DNA of 64,000 nucleotides, taken from NCBI GenBank assembly GCA_964546815.1, contig CAZJLR010000011.1:1-64000 (forward strand), in the 5' to 3' direction. The notes under the pieces are model-generated. The model saw only the letters and a list, made by a program, of their open reading frames with translations. It was not told where the DNA came from and made no database searches. This DNA comes from JAIEPM01 sp964546815. GTDB taxonomy: Bacteria > Cyanobacteriota > Vampirovibrionia > Obscuribacterales > Obscuribacteraceae. Of the stretch, positions 24,400 through 33,448 are shown piece after piece (position 1 is the stretch's first letter; every line of letters starts with the position of its first letter). The position numbers were made by a program, and so were the translations under genes.

Positions 24400-25845
24400 C
24401 TAGGCACTGCGGCTTGAGACACGCAGTGTCGGCCCGTTTGCTCTCTGCTTTGGTGGAGAGGGAAGCAGATAGTCGGGTATTTGGTCTTGTCCAATCATGA
24501 CTGAAAGATCTTCGGCCCAGCGAATGACATGACACTCGCCAGATTCGCTCACAAGTACTACGTTGGGGCGATATTCAATAAACTGCATCCATTGCGTGTT
24601 GTTATAAGCACCCACAGAACAAATCACAAGCTTGTCGCCGGCGTTCAACAATGGCAGTTGAATACTTTGACGAACCACGTCAATGTTCATGCATAGCGGT
24701 CCATACAAAACGGTTTCTTCTTCTGCAGCAAAAGCCTCGCGTGTCATGCGCACCTGGTGGTTATACCAATATCCAGTGAATAGCAAATTGGTGCCTGCAT
24801 CAAGTATTGCGGCGCGTCGTCCATCAGGAAGGCGTTTTGTTCCGACTACTGTACTGATTAGAACTTCGGAATCATCTACCATGGCTCGTCCACTTTCGTA
24901 AATCAAGCGCGGTAAGTCTTTGCCGATCTCTTTTCTGTACTTGCACCCTTGAAGAAGTGCTTCGCAAACGGCGTCAGCATAATCGCTCATATCAGGCACG
25001 GCTTGCTCTGGTGGCAAATAGATGCTTTGCAGTGCATTCTTAGAAGGGAAACCGCCGCCAATGTCTAGATTTTGAATATCGACATTAGTAACTCCCTCCA
25101 ACTCACGCATCAAATCGCACATTATTTTGACTTGAGCGGCGTAAGCACGAGGCTCTAAAATGAAAGTTCCAATATGTGAGTGCAATCCGGTCAATCGCAA
25201 GTTGCGACTGCGAGATACGAATTTGACCGCTTCATGCGCCTGTCCACTTTCCAAATTAAAACCAAAGCGATTCCACGGCTCTGTAAAGCCGGTGTCGAAA
25301 TTCAGCCTGATACCAATTTTCAATTCGCGATTTTTATCATTAGCAATGTCTTCCAACATTTTCAGCTCATCCATATGATCAGCTTGAATATAAGCACCTT
25401 CTGAAATGGCTCGCTCCAATATGTCTTTCGGTTTGTGTGGTCCATTGAAAATAATTTGGTTTGCAGGCACACCCAGGGCGCGCGCCTTTTCGTACTCAAA
25501 TTTAGAGACGACTTCGGCATATGAGCCTTCCTGGTGCATCATGCGGCAAACTGCACTGATGTAATTTGTTTTGTACGACCAACCGTGAACAGCAAGGTTG
25601 TAACGCTGTTCAAAGAGCCCTTTTATTTTCCTCACATTAGAACGAAGTTTTGCTTCACTCATAACAAAGAGTGGCGAACCATATTTTTCGACAAGTTCAT
25701 CAATCGGAACACCATACACCTCAGTCATGATGTTGTCTCTGGCTGAGCGCTTACCGAATTTATTGATGGCCCCACCGATACGATGTGGCTGAATGTACGG
25801 TGGCTCCCAAGAATGATGGTCGCCATAACCACGATCATTGTGCAT
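24400..25845 (-). CDS. Fold-type III PLP-dependent decarboxylase (DAP/ornithine decarboxylase family)
   Basis: 481 residues. The PLP Lys92 is in HGWSYKTNY; LHSHIGT (about 221-227) and GGGFPSKN (263-270) bind cofactor; YESGR (316-320), the catalytic Cys385 in GPLCMNID and Tyr414 in SVGAYN complete the active site across the dimer interface. About 40 extra residues, His- and aromatic-rich (RGYGDHHSWEPPYIQPHRIG), precede the barrel. Substrates of this fold include diaminopimelate, ornithine, arginine and, in butirosin biosynthesis (BtrK), glutamyl-carrier protein. The ATG is preceded by AAGGAGG (9 nt). An ATP-grasp gene ends 36 nt upstream, as in the BtrJ/BtrK pairing. The exact substrate is not readable. 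Confidence 0.88.
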   Translation of the reverse strand: MHNDRGYGDHHSWEPPYIQPHRIGGAINKFGKRSARDNIMTEVYGVPIDELVEKYGSPLFVMSEAKLRSNVRKIKGLFEQRYNLAVHGWSYKTNYISAVCRMMHQEGSYAEVVSKFEYEKARALGVPANQIIFNGPHKPKDILERAISEGAYIQADHMDELKMLEDIANDKNRELKIGIRLNFDTGFTEPWNRFGFNLESGQAHEAVKFVSRSRNLRLTGLHSHIGTFILEPRAYAAQVKIMCDLMRELEGVTNVDIQNLDIGGGFPSKNALQSIYLPPEQAVPDMSDYADAVCEALLQGCKYRKEIGKDLPRLIYESGRAMVDDSEVLISTVVGTKRLPDGRRAAILDAGTNLLFTGYWYNHQVRMTREAFAAEEETVLYGPLCMNIDVVRQSIQLPLLNAGDKLVICSVGAYNNTQWMQFIEYRPNVVLVSESGECHVIRWAEDLSVMIGQDQIPDYLLPSPPKQRANGPTLRVSSRSA

Positions 25846-25881
25846 TATTAGACTCCTCCTTAGCAGTAAAGACTGCTCAAG

Positions 25882-26994
25882 TTAAACTGCTGCTTTCGCA
25901 GCTTCAGACTCAAAAATATTTTTTGAACAAATGCCGCCGTCGATAAGCATCGACTCGAAATCATTCAATTGAACAATCAGCTCTTGTGCATGCCTGATAA
26001 AAAACGTGCCTGTCTGAGGCTTGGCAAATTCCGGTTCAAGCTGACCGGCAAGTACTTTCAATAAAGCCACAGGTAAGTTTCTACCGACTGCGTGACTTAG
26101 ATAAATCCATGCCGGAAATCGCGGATTTATTTCAATCAAATAGACTTTCTCATCATGAGTTCGCATCACTTCAATTTCAAAAGGCCCACGCCATGAAAGC
26201 CCACGAATAATTTTGCCGGCAACTTCTGCAATGCCTGGCTCAATAACAGTTACACCAGCCCATGCTTTTCCCTTTTCAGTCAAAGCCCTTTTGCGCATCA
26301 TTACAGCGCCTAGCATGTCACAGTGACCATTACCGATTGCAGATAAATCAAACTCATCACCATGCACAAGCTTTTGCACCAGGACTGGAAAGCCCCAGCT
26401 ATGAACCATTTTAGAAAATATCGCTTTGGCTTCAACTGGATTGCGCGCCATTGCCGCATCGTAAAATATGCCTTTTACCATGAGTGGATACTCCCACCCC
26501 TGATTTTGACAATCGTCGAAAAAGCTTGGGTTTGTAATAGTTTTGCTTTCAGGTGTCAAAACGCCAATCGACTTGCAAAACTCACTGAGCTTATCTTTGG
26601 CTCTAAGTTGAAATTGATCTCGACTTGGAATCAACATTCTGATTCCCATGTCGAGCAACTCTTGTCTCAATCCAATGAAATTTTGAATCTCAGCGTCGAG
26701 ACACGGAATAATCACATCGATATGTTCGATACTGTGTAATTCTTTGAGCCGCTCAAGCAAAACCGCATTTCCTGCCGACGGGTATGGCACGAGATAACCG
26801 GCATCGCAAATAGAACGCGCATACAAACCAGCATCAAGTACGTCATAGCCCAAACCAATTATTTTTCCTTCGAATTCAGGATGCTCGCGAATGCATCGAG
26901 CAACGGCATAGCCTGGTCCAGGGCTTTCCGGGCTGCAGTTCATGCCGGTAACAGCAACATTCCAACGACGCCAGGCATCAGGCTTGCTAATCAT
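25882..26994 (-). CDS. ATP-grasp carboxylate-amine ligase-like protein
   Basis: 370 residues. An N-terminal Rossmann-like pre-ATP domain (NVAVTGMNCSPESPGPGYAVARC) is followed by an ATP-grasp domain of the PylC/CarB type: YPLMVKG, QKLVHGDEFDLSAIG, GPFEIEVM and the metal-binding YLIEINPRFPAW. Such enzymes activate a carboxylate as acyl phosphate and join it to an amine. Its ATG immediately follows the stop of the PqqD-like gene (TAA then ATG, no gap), so the two are translationally coupled and probably work together. Peptide, carrier-bound or free amino acid substrates are all possible. Confidence 0.85.
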   Translation of the reverse strand: MISKPDAWRRWNVAVTGMNCSPESPGPGYAVARCIREHPEFEGKIIGLGYDVLDAGLYARSICDAGYLVPYPSAGNAVLLERLKELHSIEHIDVIIPCLDAEIQNFIGLRQELLDMGIRMLIPSRDQFQLRAKDKLSEFCKSIGVLTPESKTITNPSFFDDCQNQGWEYPLMVKGIFYDAAMARNPVEAKAIFSKMVHSWGFPVLVQKLVHGDEFDLSAIGNGHCDMLGAVMMRKRALTEKGKAWAGVTVIEPGIAEVAGKIIRGLSWRGPFEIEVMRTHDEKVYLIEINPRFPAWIYLSHAVGRNLPVALLKVLAGQLEPEFAKPQTGTFFIRHAQELIVQLNDFESMLIDGGICSKNIFESEAAKAAV

Positions 26995-27276
26995 TTATAT
27001 GTATCTCCCCAACTGAATCAGGAAAGCTTCAACACTGTTCACAGCAGTTTCGTGCGGCACCTTAAATTCATCCGCCAGATGCTTGGCTGTTTCCTCAATT
27101 GTTTCTCCGTTTTTCAAATGATTCATCGCAACAAGCCCGGTGGCGTTGAGAGTGAAGCTCTGCCCTGTTTCAGGATCAAAAAGAAATCCGCGATCGCTAA
27201 TTGCAAACTTTGAGAGTCGTTGATTTTTGCTCAGCGATTTCATCAGGTCTGCCACTTGTTTTTGCATAAACGCCAT
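26995..27276 (-). CDS. PqqD-like peptide-binding (RRE-type) protein
   Basis: 93 residues from the ATG at 27276 (AAGGG about 9 nt upstream); a second ATG at 27267 with GGAGG at 10 nt is possible. An open frame reaches further upstream but loses similarity and overlaps the divergent gene's start. The body fits PqqD: a beta strand region KFAISDRGFLFDPETGQSFTLNATG, then helices with EETAKHLADEFKVPHETAVNSVEAFL. PqqD-type domains hold leader peptides for modifying enzymes. It leads a seven-gene minus-strand run and is fused by coupling to an ATP-grasp gene. Confidence 0.82.
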   Translation of the reverse strand: MAFMQKQVADLMKSLSKNQRLSKFAISDRGFLFDPETGQSFTLNATGLVAMNHLKNGETIEETAKHLADEFKVPHETAVNSVEAFLIQLGRYI

Positions 27277-27424
27277 GCCTCCATTCCCTTCCTCTTCGAT
27301 ACTAGAAGAGTCCTGTGGATTGACGATGAAAAATGTGGAGAAATTGAGGAGATTCAAACGCTCAAAGATTCCCCAAAATTGACCGCTAGTATTGATGCAG
27401 ATTCGGGAAATGGAGGAATTGGCA

Positions 27425-27790
27425 ATGAGCAGAGGAATGGAAAGTGCAGCCCCACAGGTGGACAAACATGAGGAAACTAAGAGAAGCGAGCACTCTTCTA
27501 GCTTAAATGAGTGTCTGCAGAGAGATTATGGGCTGCTTCGCCCTCATGGCTTTGATCCCATCCCTCGTCCACACCCAAAACCACCCAAACCGTTTAGTGA
27601 TTTGGACAATTCAATTGACTTTCCGTCGATAAAGGATTTGCTTAATCCACAAAGTAACGAAAAGTCTGTAAAGGATAGCAAGACAGTCCCACCCAAGCTC
27701 ACTGGGAAGGACACAAACCCAAGTGGCAGTATGGATAAGGGGCAAGACAGCAAGGACGCAAAAGCATCTGATGTCGAAGAGTCTAAGTAG
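27425..27790 (+). CDS. Hydrophilic proline-rich protein, divergent from the PqqD-like gene
   Basis: 121 residues from the ATG at 27425, with GGAGG at 27412-27416. There is no signal or membrane segment. The middle is Pro/His-rich (LLRPHGFDPIPRPHPKPPKP), followed by an acidic stretch with DLDNSIDFPSIKDLL and a Lys/Asp/Ser-rich disordered tail (KDSKTVPPKLTGKDTNPSGS). No family recognised. Because it is transcribed away from the PqqD/ATP-grasp genes across a shared 148-bp promoter region, it could be a substrate or regulator of that system, but nothing in the sequence proves it. A hairpin shared with the convergent gene overlaps its stop codon. Confidence 0.65.
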   Translation: MSRGMESAAPQVDKHEETKRSEHSSSLNECLQRDYGLLRPHGFDPIPRPHPKPPKPFSDLDNSIDFPSIKDLLNPQSNEKSVKDSKTVPPKLTGKDTNPSGSMDKGQDSKDAKASDVEESK

Positions 27791-27805
27791 CAATAATCGC
27801 TACTT
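27785..27805. terminator. Shared hairpin between convergent genes
   Basis: AAGTAGC (27785-27791) pairs with GCTACTT (27799-27805) around a 7-nt loop. The arms contain both stop codons (TAG of the plus gene at 27788-27790, TAG of the minus gene at 27802-27800). There is no long T-run on either side, so it may be a weak bidirectional terminator. Confidence 0.45.
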
Positions 27806-28462
27806 GTTGACGGCACTGAGTTGCTTCAAATGCGTTGCGAATGATTCACCCATCGGCGCATCTGCCTTATTCTCGATGACCCTTCCTTTGGCGTCGAGAT
27901 AAACGAGAGTGGGGTAGGCTTTGGGTTTGTATTGATCAACGGATTTCTTGTTAGAAGGGTCTTCAGCATTTAAATGCTCAAACACAATGCTACCTTTGAA
28001 TTTTGCGGCGGTTTTATCCCAGGTGGGTTCAAAGGTTCTGCAAGTAGGGCACCAGTTGGTCGAAAACAGAATGACCTTACTCACTGCATCATGCTTTGCC
28101 GAAGTATTACCAGTGACCACCGCATCAATTTTGGAATGATTTACCCGTTTGATGCGCTCTTGAATGATTTCCTTAAACGCTGCATCTTTGCTGTTTTTGA
28201 GAATCCAGGTGTATTCTGCCGCAGCCTTATCGTTATCGTGAAGCCTTTGATAGCAGAGTGCTAAATAATAGTGCACGTCTTCATTTTCCGGCTGAGCCTT
28301 ATTAAGTGCCTGGAACTCAGGCAAGGCTTTCTCAAAGTCATTTTTCAAGTAAATATCAACGGCTTTCTTAAACTGATCTTGCGCTGCCTGAGCACCTGGA
28401 AGAAAAGCACAAATTGAAATCAAAACCGCAGATGCACATGCAAAGGTTGATCGATTTAGCAT
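27800..28462 (-). CDS. Secreted TPR-thioredoxin protein
   Basis: 220 residues from the ATG at 28462 (GGAG, 5-nt spacing); a longer frame to 28510 puts extra residues before the signal peptide. Signal peptide about 1-26 (SVLISICAFLPGAQA-type). Residues about 28-100 hold two TPR-like helical repeats (AVDIYLKNDFEKALPEFQAL, DVHYYLALCYQRLHDNDKAA). Residues about 125-220 are a thioredoxin fold with the active-site NWCPTC and the cis-Pro in KAYPTLVYLD. It probably reduces or isomerises disulfides in exported proteins. It is close to the Cys-poor glycine-rich gene upstream but separated by about 85 nt. Confidence 0.88.
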   Translation of the reverse strand: MLNRSTFACASAVLISICAFLPGAQAAQDQFKKAVDIYLKNDFEKALPEFQALNKAQPENEDVHYYLALCYQRLHDNDKAAAEYTWILKNSKDAAFKEIIQERIKRVNHSKIDAVVTGNTSAKHDAVSKVILFSTNWCPTCRTFEPTWDKTAAKFKGSIVFEHLNAEDPSNKKSVDQYKPKAYPTLVYLDAKGRVIENKADAPMGESFATHLKQLSAVNK

Positions 28463-28546
28463 ATTAACTCCGACACGCCTCTCTAATAGGGCAAAGAATA
28501 CAGCAAACATGCAACTTTCCGCTAGCTGTTAAAGAGTAAACGTAAC

Positions 28547-29269
28547 CTATCTACCAGGATAATAAATATGGTTGAAACTGTTGGGCGGCTGCGTCATATA
28601 GCTACGGTTTTGCATGCCGGCTTCAGAAGTCAACATTCTCTGGTAGAGCCCTCCGCCGCCAACTGCACTGGCCGCCGGGCTTGGCATGCCCTGCCTCGAA
28701 GCCTCCACATTTCTCATCAGATTGCCGTACAACTCAGCCCTTTGATATCTAGAAGCGATGTTGTCTCCATATCCGCCAACCGGCTCACCATAGCGACCCG
28801 TGGATTCGTTTGAATTGGCTGGTTCGCCATACCTGCCCCAACTTTCGCCATATCTTTCTGTCGTGTAATCGCTACCTCCATATCTTGTACTGTTTTCACC
28901 ATAGCGGGTGCTGTTTTCTCCGTATCTGGTACTGTTTTCGCCATAGCGATGACTGTCTTCACCATAGCGACCATTACCGTATGAACCTCTCAGACTGCTG
29001 AAGCCACCACCGGCGTCTCCGACGCCGCGCATGCCGCCTCCCATGCCACCGACGCCTTTGAAGCCCCCACCCATGCCGCCGATGCCTTTCATACCACCGC
29101 CCATACCACCGATGCCTTTCATGCCACCACCCATACCACCAATGCCAGCCATTCCACCAGCGTCGCCGCGCCCTTCTCGAGCTTGGACAGGTTCAAAGCT
29201 AAGTAGCGAGAATAAACTGAGGGCAAGAAGTGATAGCACTTGGACTTTATGCATTCGATTATTTAGCAT
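28547..29269 (-). CDS. Secreted glycine-rich and RYGE-repeat protein
   Basis: 240 residues from the ATG at 29269 (GGAGG at 10 nt). Signal peptide (VLSLLALSLFSLLSFEPVQA). The mature part starts with about five GGMGGGMKGI-type units (mature residues about 15-65), then RYGENST repeated three times and further RYGE units (about 85-150), then a Gln/Asn/Tyr-rich tail. It has low complexity, no Cys and many Tyr and Arg. It could be a structural matrix or surface protein; no family recognised. The repeats are in frame and nearly identical at DNA level, so length may vary between strains. It starts 35 nt after the kinase gene's stop on the same strand. Confidence 0.78.
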   Translation of the reverse strand: MLNNRMHKVQVLSLLALSLFSLLSFEPVQAREGRGDAGGMAGIGGMGGGMKGIGGMGGGMKGIGGMGGGFKGVGGMGGGMRGVGDAGGGFSSLRGSYGNGRYGEDSHRYGENSTRYGENSTRYGENSTRYGGSDYTTERYGESWGRYGEPANSNESTGRYGEPVGGYGDNIASRYQRAELYGNLMRNVEASRQGMPSPAASAVGGGGLYQRMLTSEAGMQNRSYMTQPPNSFNHIYYPGR

Positions 29270-29304
29270 TTGATAGATTCCTCCAGTCACTATTTTTCTC
29301 ACGC

Positions 29305-32300
29305 CTACTTACTTTCTACGCTGACCTGTCTGTTAAGCAGTTCATTCACCAATTTTGTTTCACCCAAATCACGCAGTTGCTTGATTACCGGGGGCAATAA
29401 CTTTGATCTTACTTTGCCCTCCTGTAAGGCACTCAAATAGGAGCGTTTGACCAGGTCTAAAACTAATTCGTAAGACGCGGTATCGCCAACGCCCTTGAAA
29501 CGTATGAGAGCAGCCTGAAGAATGTACCAGACATGCTCTAGCTCAAATCCCAAATTGATGCCTTCGAATTTGTTGCATTTTTTAAAGTAGTTCGAAGCTG
29601 CGGCATAATCTTTCATGTCCAGGGACAATCTCGCTTGAACACACGTAAGCTCAAATATAGCAGCCTCTGAGCGCGGCTGCTGCGCTTGATACTTCAAGCA
29701 GAGATCTACAATCTTACTAGCCTCAAGAAAGTGCTTATGTTTGGAAAAATATTCTGCCGAATTCCACATAACGTCCAGCAGATGATCCCCATTTTTAGGG
29801 AATGATTTTATCTTCCTCTCGAAATAATCGTTTAACGTCTTGTAGGCAAGATCGAATTTTTCTTCGTCAATCAAATTAGCAATTCTAACGTCAAAACTCT
29901 GTTCGGCTATTGAGTCCCTCTCCTTCTCTGTGAGCTTTTCATCCATTTTGTGATATAGCCGCTTTAAGAGTTCAGTTTCTTTGAGCTTGCGAAGCCAACG
30001 CAAGGTATCGCCCATCGAAACAGGATCCCAACTTTTCAGTTCAATTTCCTTGTTGAACTCCGCTTCTAATTTGGGGGCGAATTCTTCGTACAGTTCCTTA
30101 TTCTTCGTTTCAACGGCATTTGCCACCATGTACATATAACCATTCAAAACACTTTTTCTAAAAGCAACGTCATCTTCTTTCGTCATATTTGATAGTTCTT
30201 GCAACTCTGCGGCTGCTTTTCTCAAATTATCAGAGTGCAGCAAACAGTAGCAGTACTCCCACTCCCATCCGAGTCTCTCATTTGAGGTAAAGCAGTGGTA
30301 TTTCTCATCGATGTGCTTCAGTCTCTCGGCATATGAAGCGGCTTTGTCGTATTTTCCTAAATTCCTGTATTGATTAACTATAAAACCGTAAATGCCAACA
30401 ACATGAGGATATGAAAACTGTATGATTTTACTTTCTAAATCAAGATCTCTACAGACAACGCGGATGGCTTCTTGTATTTGCCCTTGCTTTACAAGACAGT
30501 TGCCCTTCAACAGAGCAGCTGTAGATCTATTTGTGACTACAGTCGGCTCAGATTGCAGTTCTTCCAATATTTCAATTGACTTAGATGCTTCGATCTGTGC
30601 TTTCTTATAGTCCTTTTTTTCCCATGCCACTTGACCTAAAAACAAATGAGCGACACCGCTTTGAACATTTCGAAATTGTCCCGAAGCTTCCAGGATTTTA
30701 TTGGCGTAATACTCAACCTTGCTAAAATCTTCTATTTCCTTAAACGCCCCTGCGGCAAGCATCCAGGTATCTGGCAAAAGAGCATTATTTGGTGAGACAG
30801 TTTGAAGCAGGTTTTCGTATTGTTTAAGCAATGCGACCGCTTTGGGTCTGTTGTTGGATTTCTCAAATCTACTGGAAAGAGTAGGCAAGAAACTGAAACG
30901 GTGTGGACTATCAGAGCCCCAACATTTTCCAGCAATCAGTAGGGCTAAGGGCAAATGTTTGTCCATATTTTTTACGTCGTTTCTATCGGCATAAGTATAA
31001 AGTTGACAGATGAGTGCTTCAGCCACTATTTCATTGATGGGCATTTGCTTATTCACATTGCTCTGTACGAAAATCTCGGCAAATGACGACACATCAGCTT
31101 GCGACAGTGCATTTTGAAGGACATCTACAATTTTCAAAAGCTCATTTAGCTGCTGCTTAGACATTTGCTGTTTTGAATTCAAGATTATCTCAGCAGATTT
31201 GTCCACCTGCTTTGAATATTTGACCAGTGTCTCCATTCCCATACGCGACAACGGTTTAAGCGCTACTATCGAAAGGAAAGCATAACGACAAGCAAGGCGA
31301 TCACTGCCTTTTTCCAACAGCTTTGCCGCCAAATTTTGATATGCAAGAGAAAGCGAGTCGGGGTTGAGATTGTGTTTTTGCACAGCAATTTTGACGGCAT
31401 CTTCGATGGCGTCTGACTGCAGCCGTTCCCCCTGCTTGTAATAAGCATCTGCGCGTAAAAGCCACTCAAGTTGATTATCTAGTCCCGGACTTTGCCCCAG
31501 AGATACACCGGCAAGCGACACCATAAGATTATTGCGAAAAGCGACAGCAACTCCGCTTAAGATGGCAATTGAAATTGCAAGGGCAATTAAGTTTTTTCGC
31601 CTCCGGCGCGCATGTTCGAGACTACTGCGCTTATGAATGTGTAGCTTGATTGCTCCTGAGCCGCCATTCGCATCCCCAATTTTTTGAAGGTCTGCACTTA
31701 ATTCAGCAAGGGTTTGATACCTATCATTTGGCTCTTTTTCGAGACCTTTCAAGATCAAACTTTCAAGTGCTGTTGTTTGCTCATTTGCATTTTTCTTTTT
31801 CGGAAATACTGGGGTTTCTTTCACATGTTTATGAATAAAGCCAATCGGATTTTCTGCCTGAAATGGTGGCACGCCACAATACATTTCAAACATAATACAA
31901 GACAGCGAATATATGTCAGAGCGCGCATCAGCCGCCTGCCCCATGCACTGCTCAGGACTCAAATATTGAGGTGTTCCAATTAACTCGCCTGTATTTGTAA
32001 GTTTTTGACCACTAATTTGTGATGACGGTTCTAAGCGCGCCAAACCAAAATCGAGCAGCTTTACAAAATCTCTTTCAGGTTTCTCTAGCAAAAGAATGTT
32101 GGCAGGCTTAAGATCGCGATGAATAATTCCATTTGAATGAGCGAACGCAACTGCCTCTGCGATTTGGGAGGCAACTCTGATCACTCGATGAATAGGCATT
32201 GCACCATCATCTGCAATTACACTTGAAAGACTTTTGCCCTCGACAAATTCCATAACGATGTAAGGCATCGAATTGTCTAAGACACCATAGCTATAAAACG

Positions 32301-32529
32301 CAGCAATATTTGCATGCGAAAGTGTTGAAAGTGACTTTGCCTCTCTTTCAAATCTCAAACGTGACTGCGAATCGGAAACAAGGTCAGGGTCTAAAACTTT
32401 GATTGCGACAAAGCGCTCAAGGTCAAGTTGTTTTGCCTTAAACACAGTGCCCATTCCACCGGCGCCGGCCACAGAAATGATTTCATATCGATTTGCAATG
32501 GTTGCGCCAATTAGAGATTTGAGAATCAT
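29305..32529 (-). CDS. Membrane Ser/Thr protein kinase with TPR-rich sensor region
   Basis: 1074 residues. The N-terminal Hanks-type kinase (about 14-280) has a complete active site: GAGGMG loop (22-27), Lys44, HRDLKPAN with Asp139, DFG at 160-162 and APE-equivalent GTPQYLSPEQ. A transmembrane helix lies near 312-332 after a basic stretch (RRRRK). The rest, about 740 residues, is made of TPR-like helical repeats, probably exposed outside the membrane as a sensor or scaffold. It starts 3 nt after the PspA gene, so the kinase likely acts on or with the PspA membrane-stress protein. Confidence 0.92.
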   Translation of the reverse strand: MILKSLIGATIANRYEIISVAGAGGMGTVFKAKQLDLERFVAIKVLDPDLVSDSQSRLRFEREAKSLSTLSHANIAAFYSYGVLDNSMPYIVMEFVEGKSLSSVIADDGAMPIHRVIRVASQIAEAVAFAHSNGIIHRDLKPANILLLEKPERDFVKLLDFGLARLEPSSQISGQKLTNTGELIGTPQYLSPEQCMGQAADARSDIYSLSCIMFEMYCGVPPFQAENPIGFIHKHVKETPVFPKKKNANEQTTALESLILKGLEKEPNDRYQTLAELSADLQKIGDANGGSGAIKLHIHKRSSLEHARRRRKNLIALAISIAILSGVAVAFRNNLMVSLAGVSLGQSPGLDNQLEWLLRADAYYKQGERLQSDAIEDAVKIAVQKHNLNPDSLSLAYQNLAAKLLEKGSDRLACRYAFLSIVALKPLSRMGMETLVKYSKQVDKSAEIILNSKQQMSKQQLNELLKIVDVLQNALSQADVSSFAEIFVQSNVNKQMPINEIVAEALICQLYTYADRNDVKNMDKHLPLALLIAGKCWGSDSPHRFSFLPTLSSRFEKSNNRPKAVALLKQYENLLQTVSPNNALLPDTWMLAAGAFKEIEDFSKVEYYANKILEASGQFRNVQSGVAHLFLGQVAWEKKDYKKAQIEASKSIEILEELQSEPTVVTNRSTAALLKGNCLVKQGQIQEAIRVVCRDLDLESKIIQFSYPHVVGIYGFIVNQYRNLGKYDKAASYAERLKHIDEKYHCFTSNERLGWEWEYCYCLLHSDNLRKAAAELQELSNMTKEDDVAFRKSVLNGYMYMVANAVETKNKELYEEFAPKLEAEFNKEIELKSWDPVSMGDTLRWLRKLKETELLKRLYHKMDEKLTEKERDSIAEQSFDVRIANLIDEEKFDLAYKTLNDYFERKIKSFPKNGDHLLDVMWNSAEYFSKHKHFLEASKIVDLCLKYQAQQPRSEAAIFELTCVQARLSLDMKDYAAASNYFKKCNKFEGINLGFELEHVWYILQAALIRFKGVGDTASYELVLDLVKRSYLSALQEGKVRSKLLPPVIKQLRDLGETKLVNELLNRQVSVESK

Positions 32530-32532
32530 GGC

Positions 32533-33261
32533 CTAAGACTCGCCGGGCTTCTTCTCACGAACCATAGGCAAGTTTTCATCAATTACTTCAACATCTTTTG
32601 CTTCAATCAGCTTTGGTCCGCCACCCATTTTTGCTTTCAAGGCAGCTAATTCATCATCGAGCACCATTTCTTTATCCATGGCTTTGAATTGTTGATCGGC
32701 TTCGCTTGAGCCAGAAAGCTCTCGCATGGCCTGTCCCATGGCTTCCTTTTCTTGTATTTTGCGCTCAAGCTTATCGAATGCAGTGCCCGGCGTCGCGTTC
32801 ATCAAACCATTAGCATTTGTGGCATTGTCGCTTGCCTGCATACGAGAAATCATCTGGCTCTTCTTTGTCTTGAACTCTCGAAGCTTAGTTTCAAGGTCTG
32901 CCTTTCCTGATTTGAGCGCCGCATTGGTTTTCTTCTGCTCAATCAGCTGAGCATCTAGAACCTGACCTTTTTGGGAGAATTCTTGCTTCTTGGCCAAACA
33001 CATACGTGCCAAATCGTCGTTGCCGCCCTGCACAGCCATCAAAGCGCGCTGTTCATAGGTTGAAAGTTCTTGAGAATTTTTCTGTATCTCTTTTTCGAGC
33101 ATTTTTTCTGTAGTCAGCCCTGCAGTCAAAGCCTCCAGCAGTTTTTTCAAATTCGATTCCAACTCCATTTCAGCTTGCTCAGCCAAAACCTCTGGAGTTT
33201 CCATTTTTTCCATACCTTTGTTGAACATCCCCTTCAACAAACTCATAAAGCGATCTAGCAT
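32533..33261 (-). CDS. PspA/IM30 (Vipp1) family membrane-stress protein
   Basis: 242 residues with the family pattern: MLDRFMSLLKGMFNKGMEKMETPEVLAEQAEMELE at the amphipathic N-terminus, then long coiled coils (helices about 30-145 and 155-195) including AQLIEQKKTNAALKSGKADLETKLREFKTKKS. A C-terminal acidic and flexible tail follows. These proteins form ESCRT-III-like rods or rings on the inner face of the membrane and maintain it under stress. The ATG lies upstream of the Ser/Thr kinase gene with a 3-nt gap, so the two form one operon. Whether it is closer to PspA or to cyanobacterial Vipp1 cannot be settled by eye. Confidence 0.88.
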   Translation of the reverse strand: MLDRFMSLLKGMFNKGMEKMETPEVLAEQAEMELESNLKKLLEALTAGLTTEKMLEKEIQKNSQELSTYEQRALMAVQGGNDDLARMCLAKKQEFSQKGQVLDAQLIEQKKTNAALKSGKADLETKLREFKTKKSQMISRMQASDNATNANGLMNATPGTAFDKLERKIQEKEAMGQAMRELSGSSEADQQFKAMDKEMVLDDELAALKAKMGGGPKLIEAKDVEVIDENLPMVREKKPGES

Positions 33262-33448
33262 CGAAAGTTCTCCTTATTGCTAACAAAGGATTTTGGAAAT
33301 TTGCACGGTTTTAGCCAGTGCATTTAATGGTCTCATTTGAATTACAACATACCCTGTAAAAGCTAGCTTGCAAACAAGGCAAAGCCAAGAAACGAGAATA
33401 GCTCAAAAGCCAAAGCAGTTGAGTCTTTTGACGTCATTTACCAGAGGG

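Noticed and set aside
26995..27465. 156-residue version of the PqqD-like protein
   Set aside because: The extra N-terminus overlaps the start of the divergent gene and lacks family similarity; a start at 27276 gives the normal 90-residue length.
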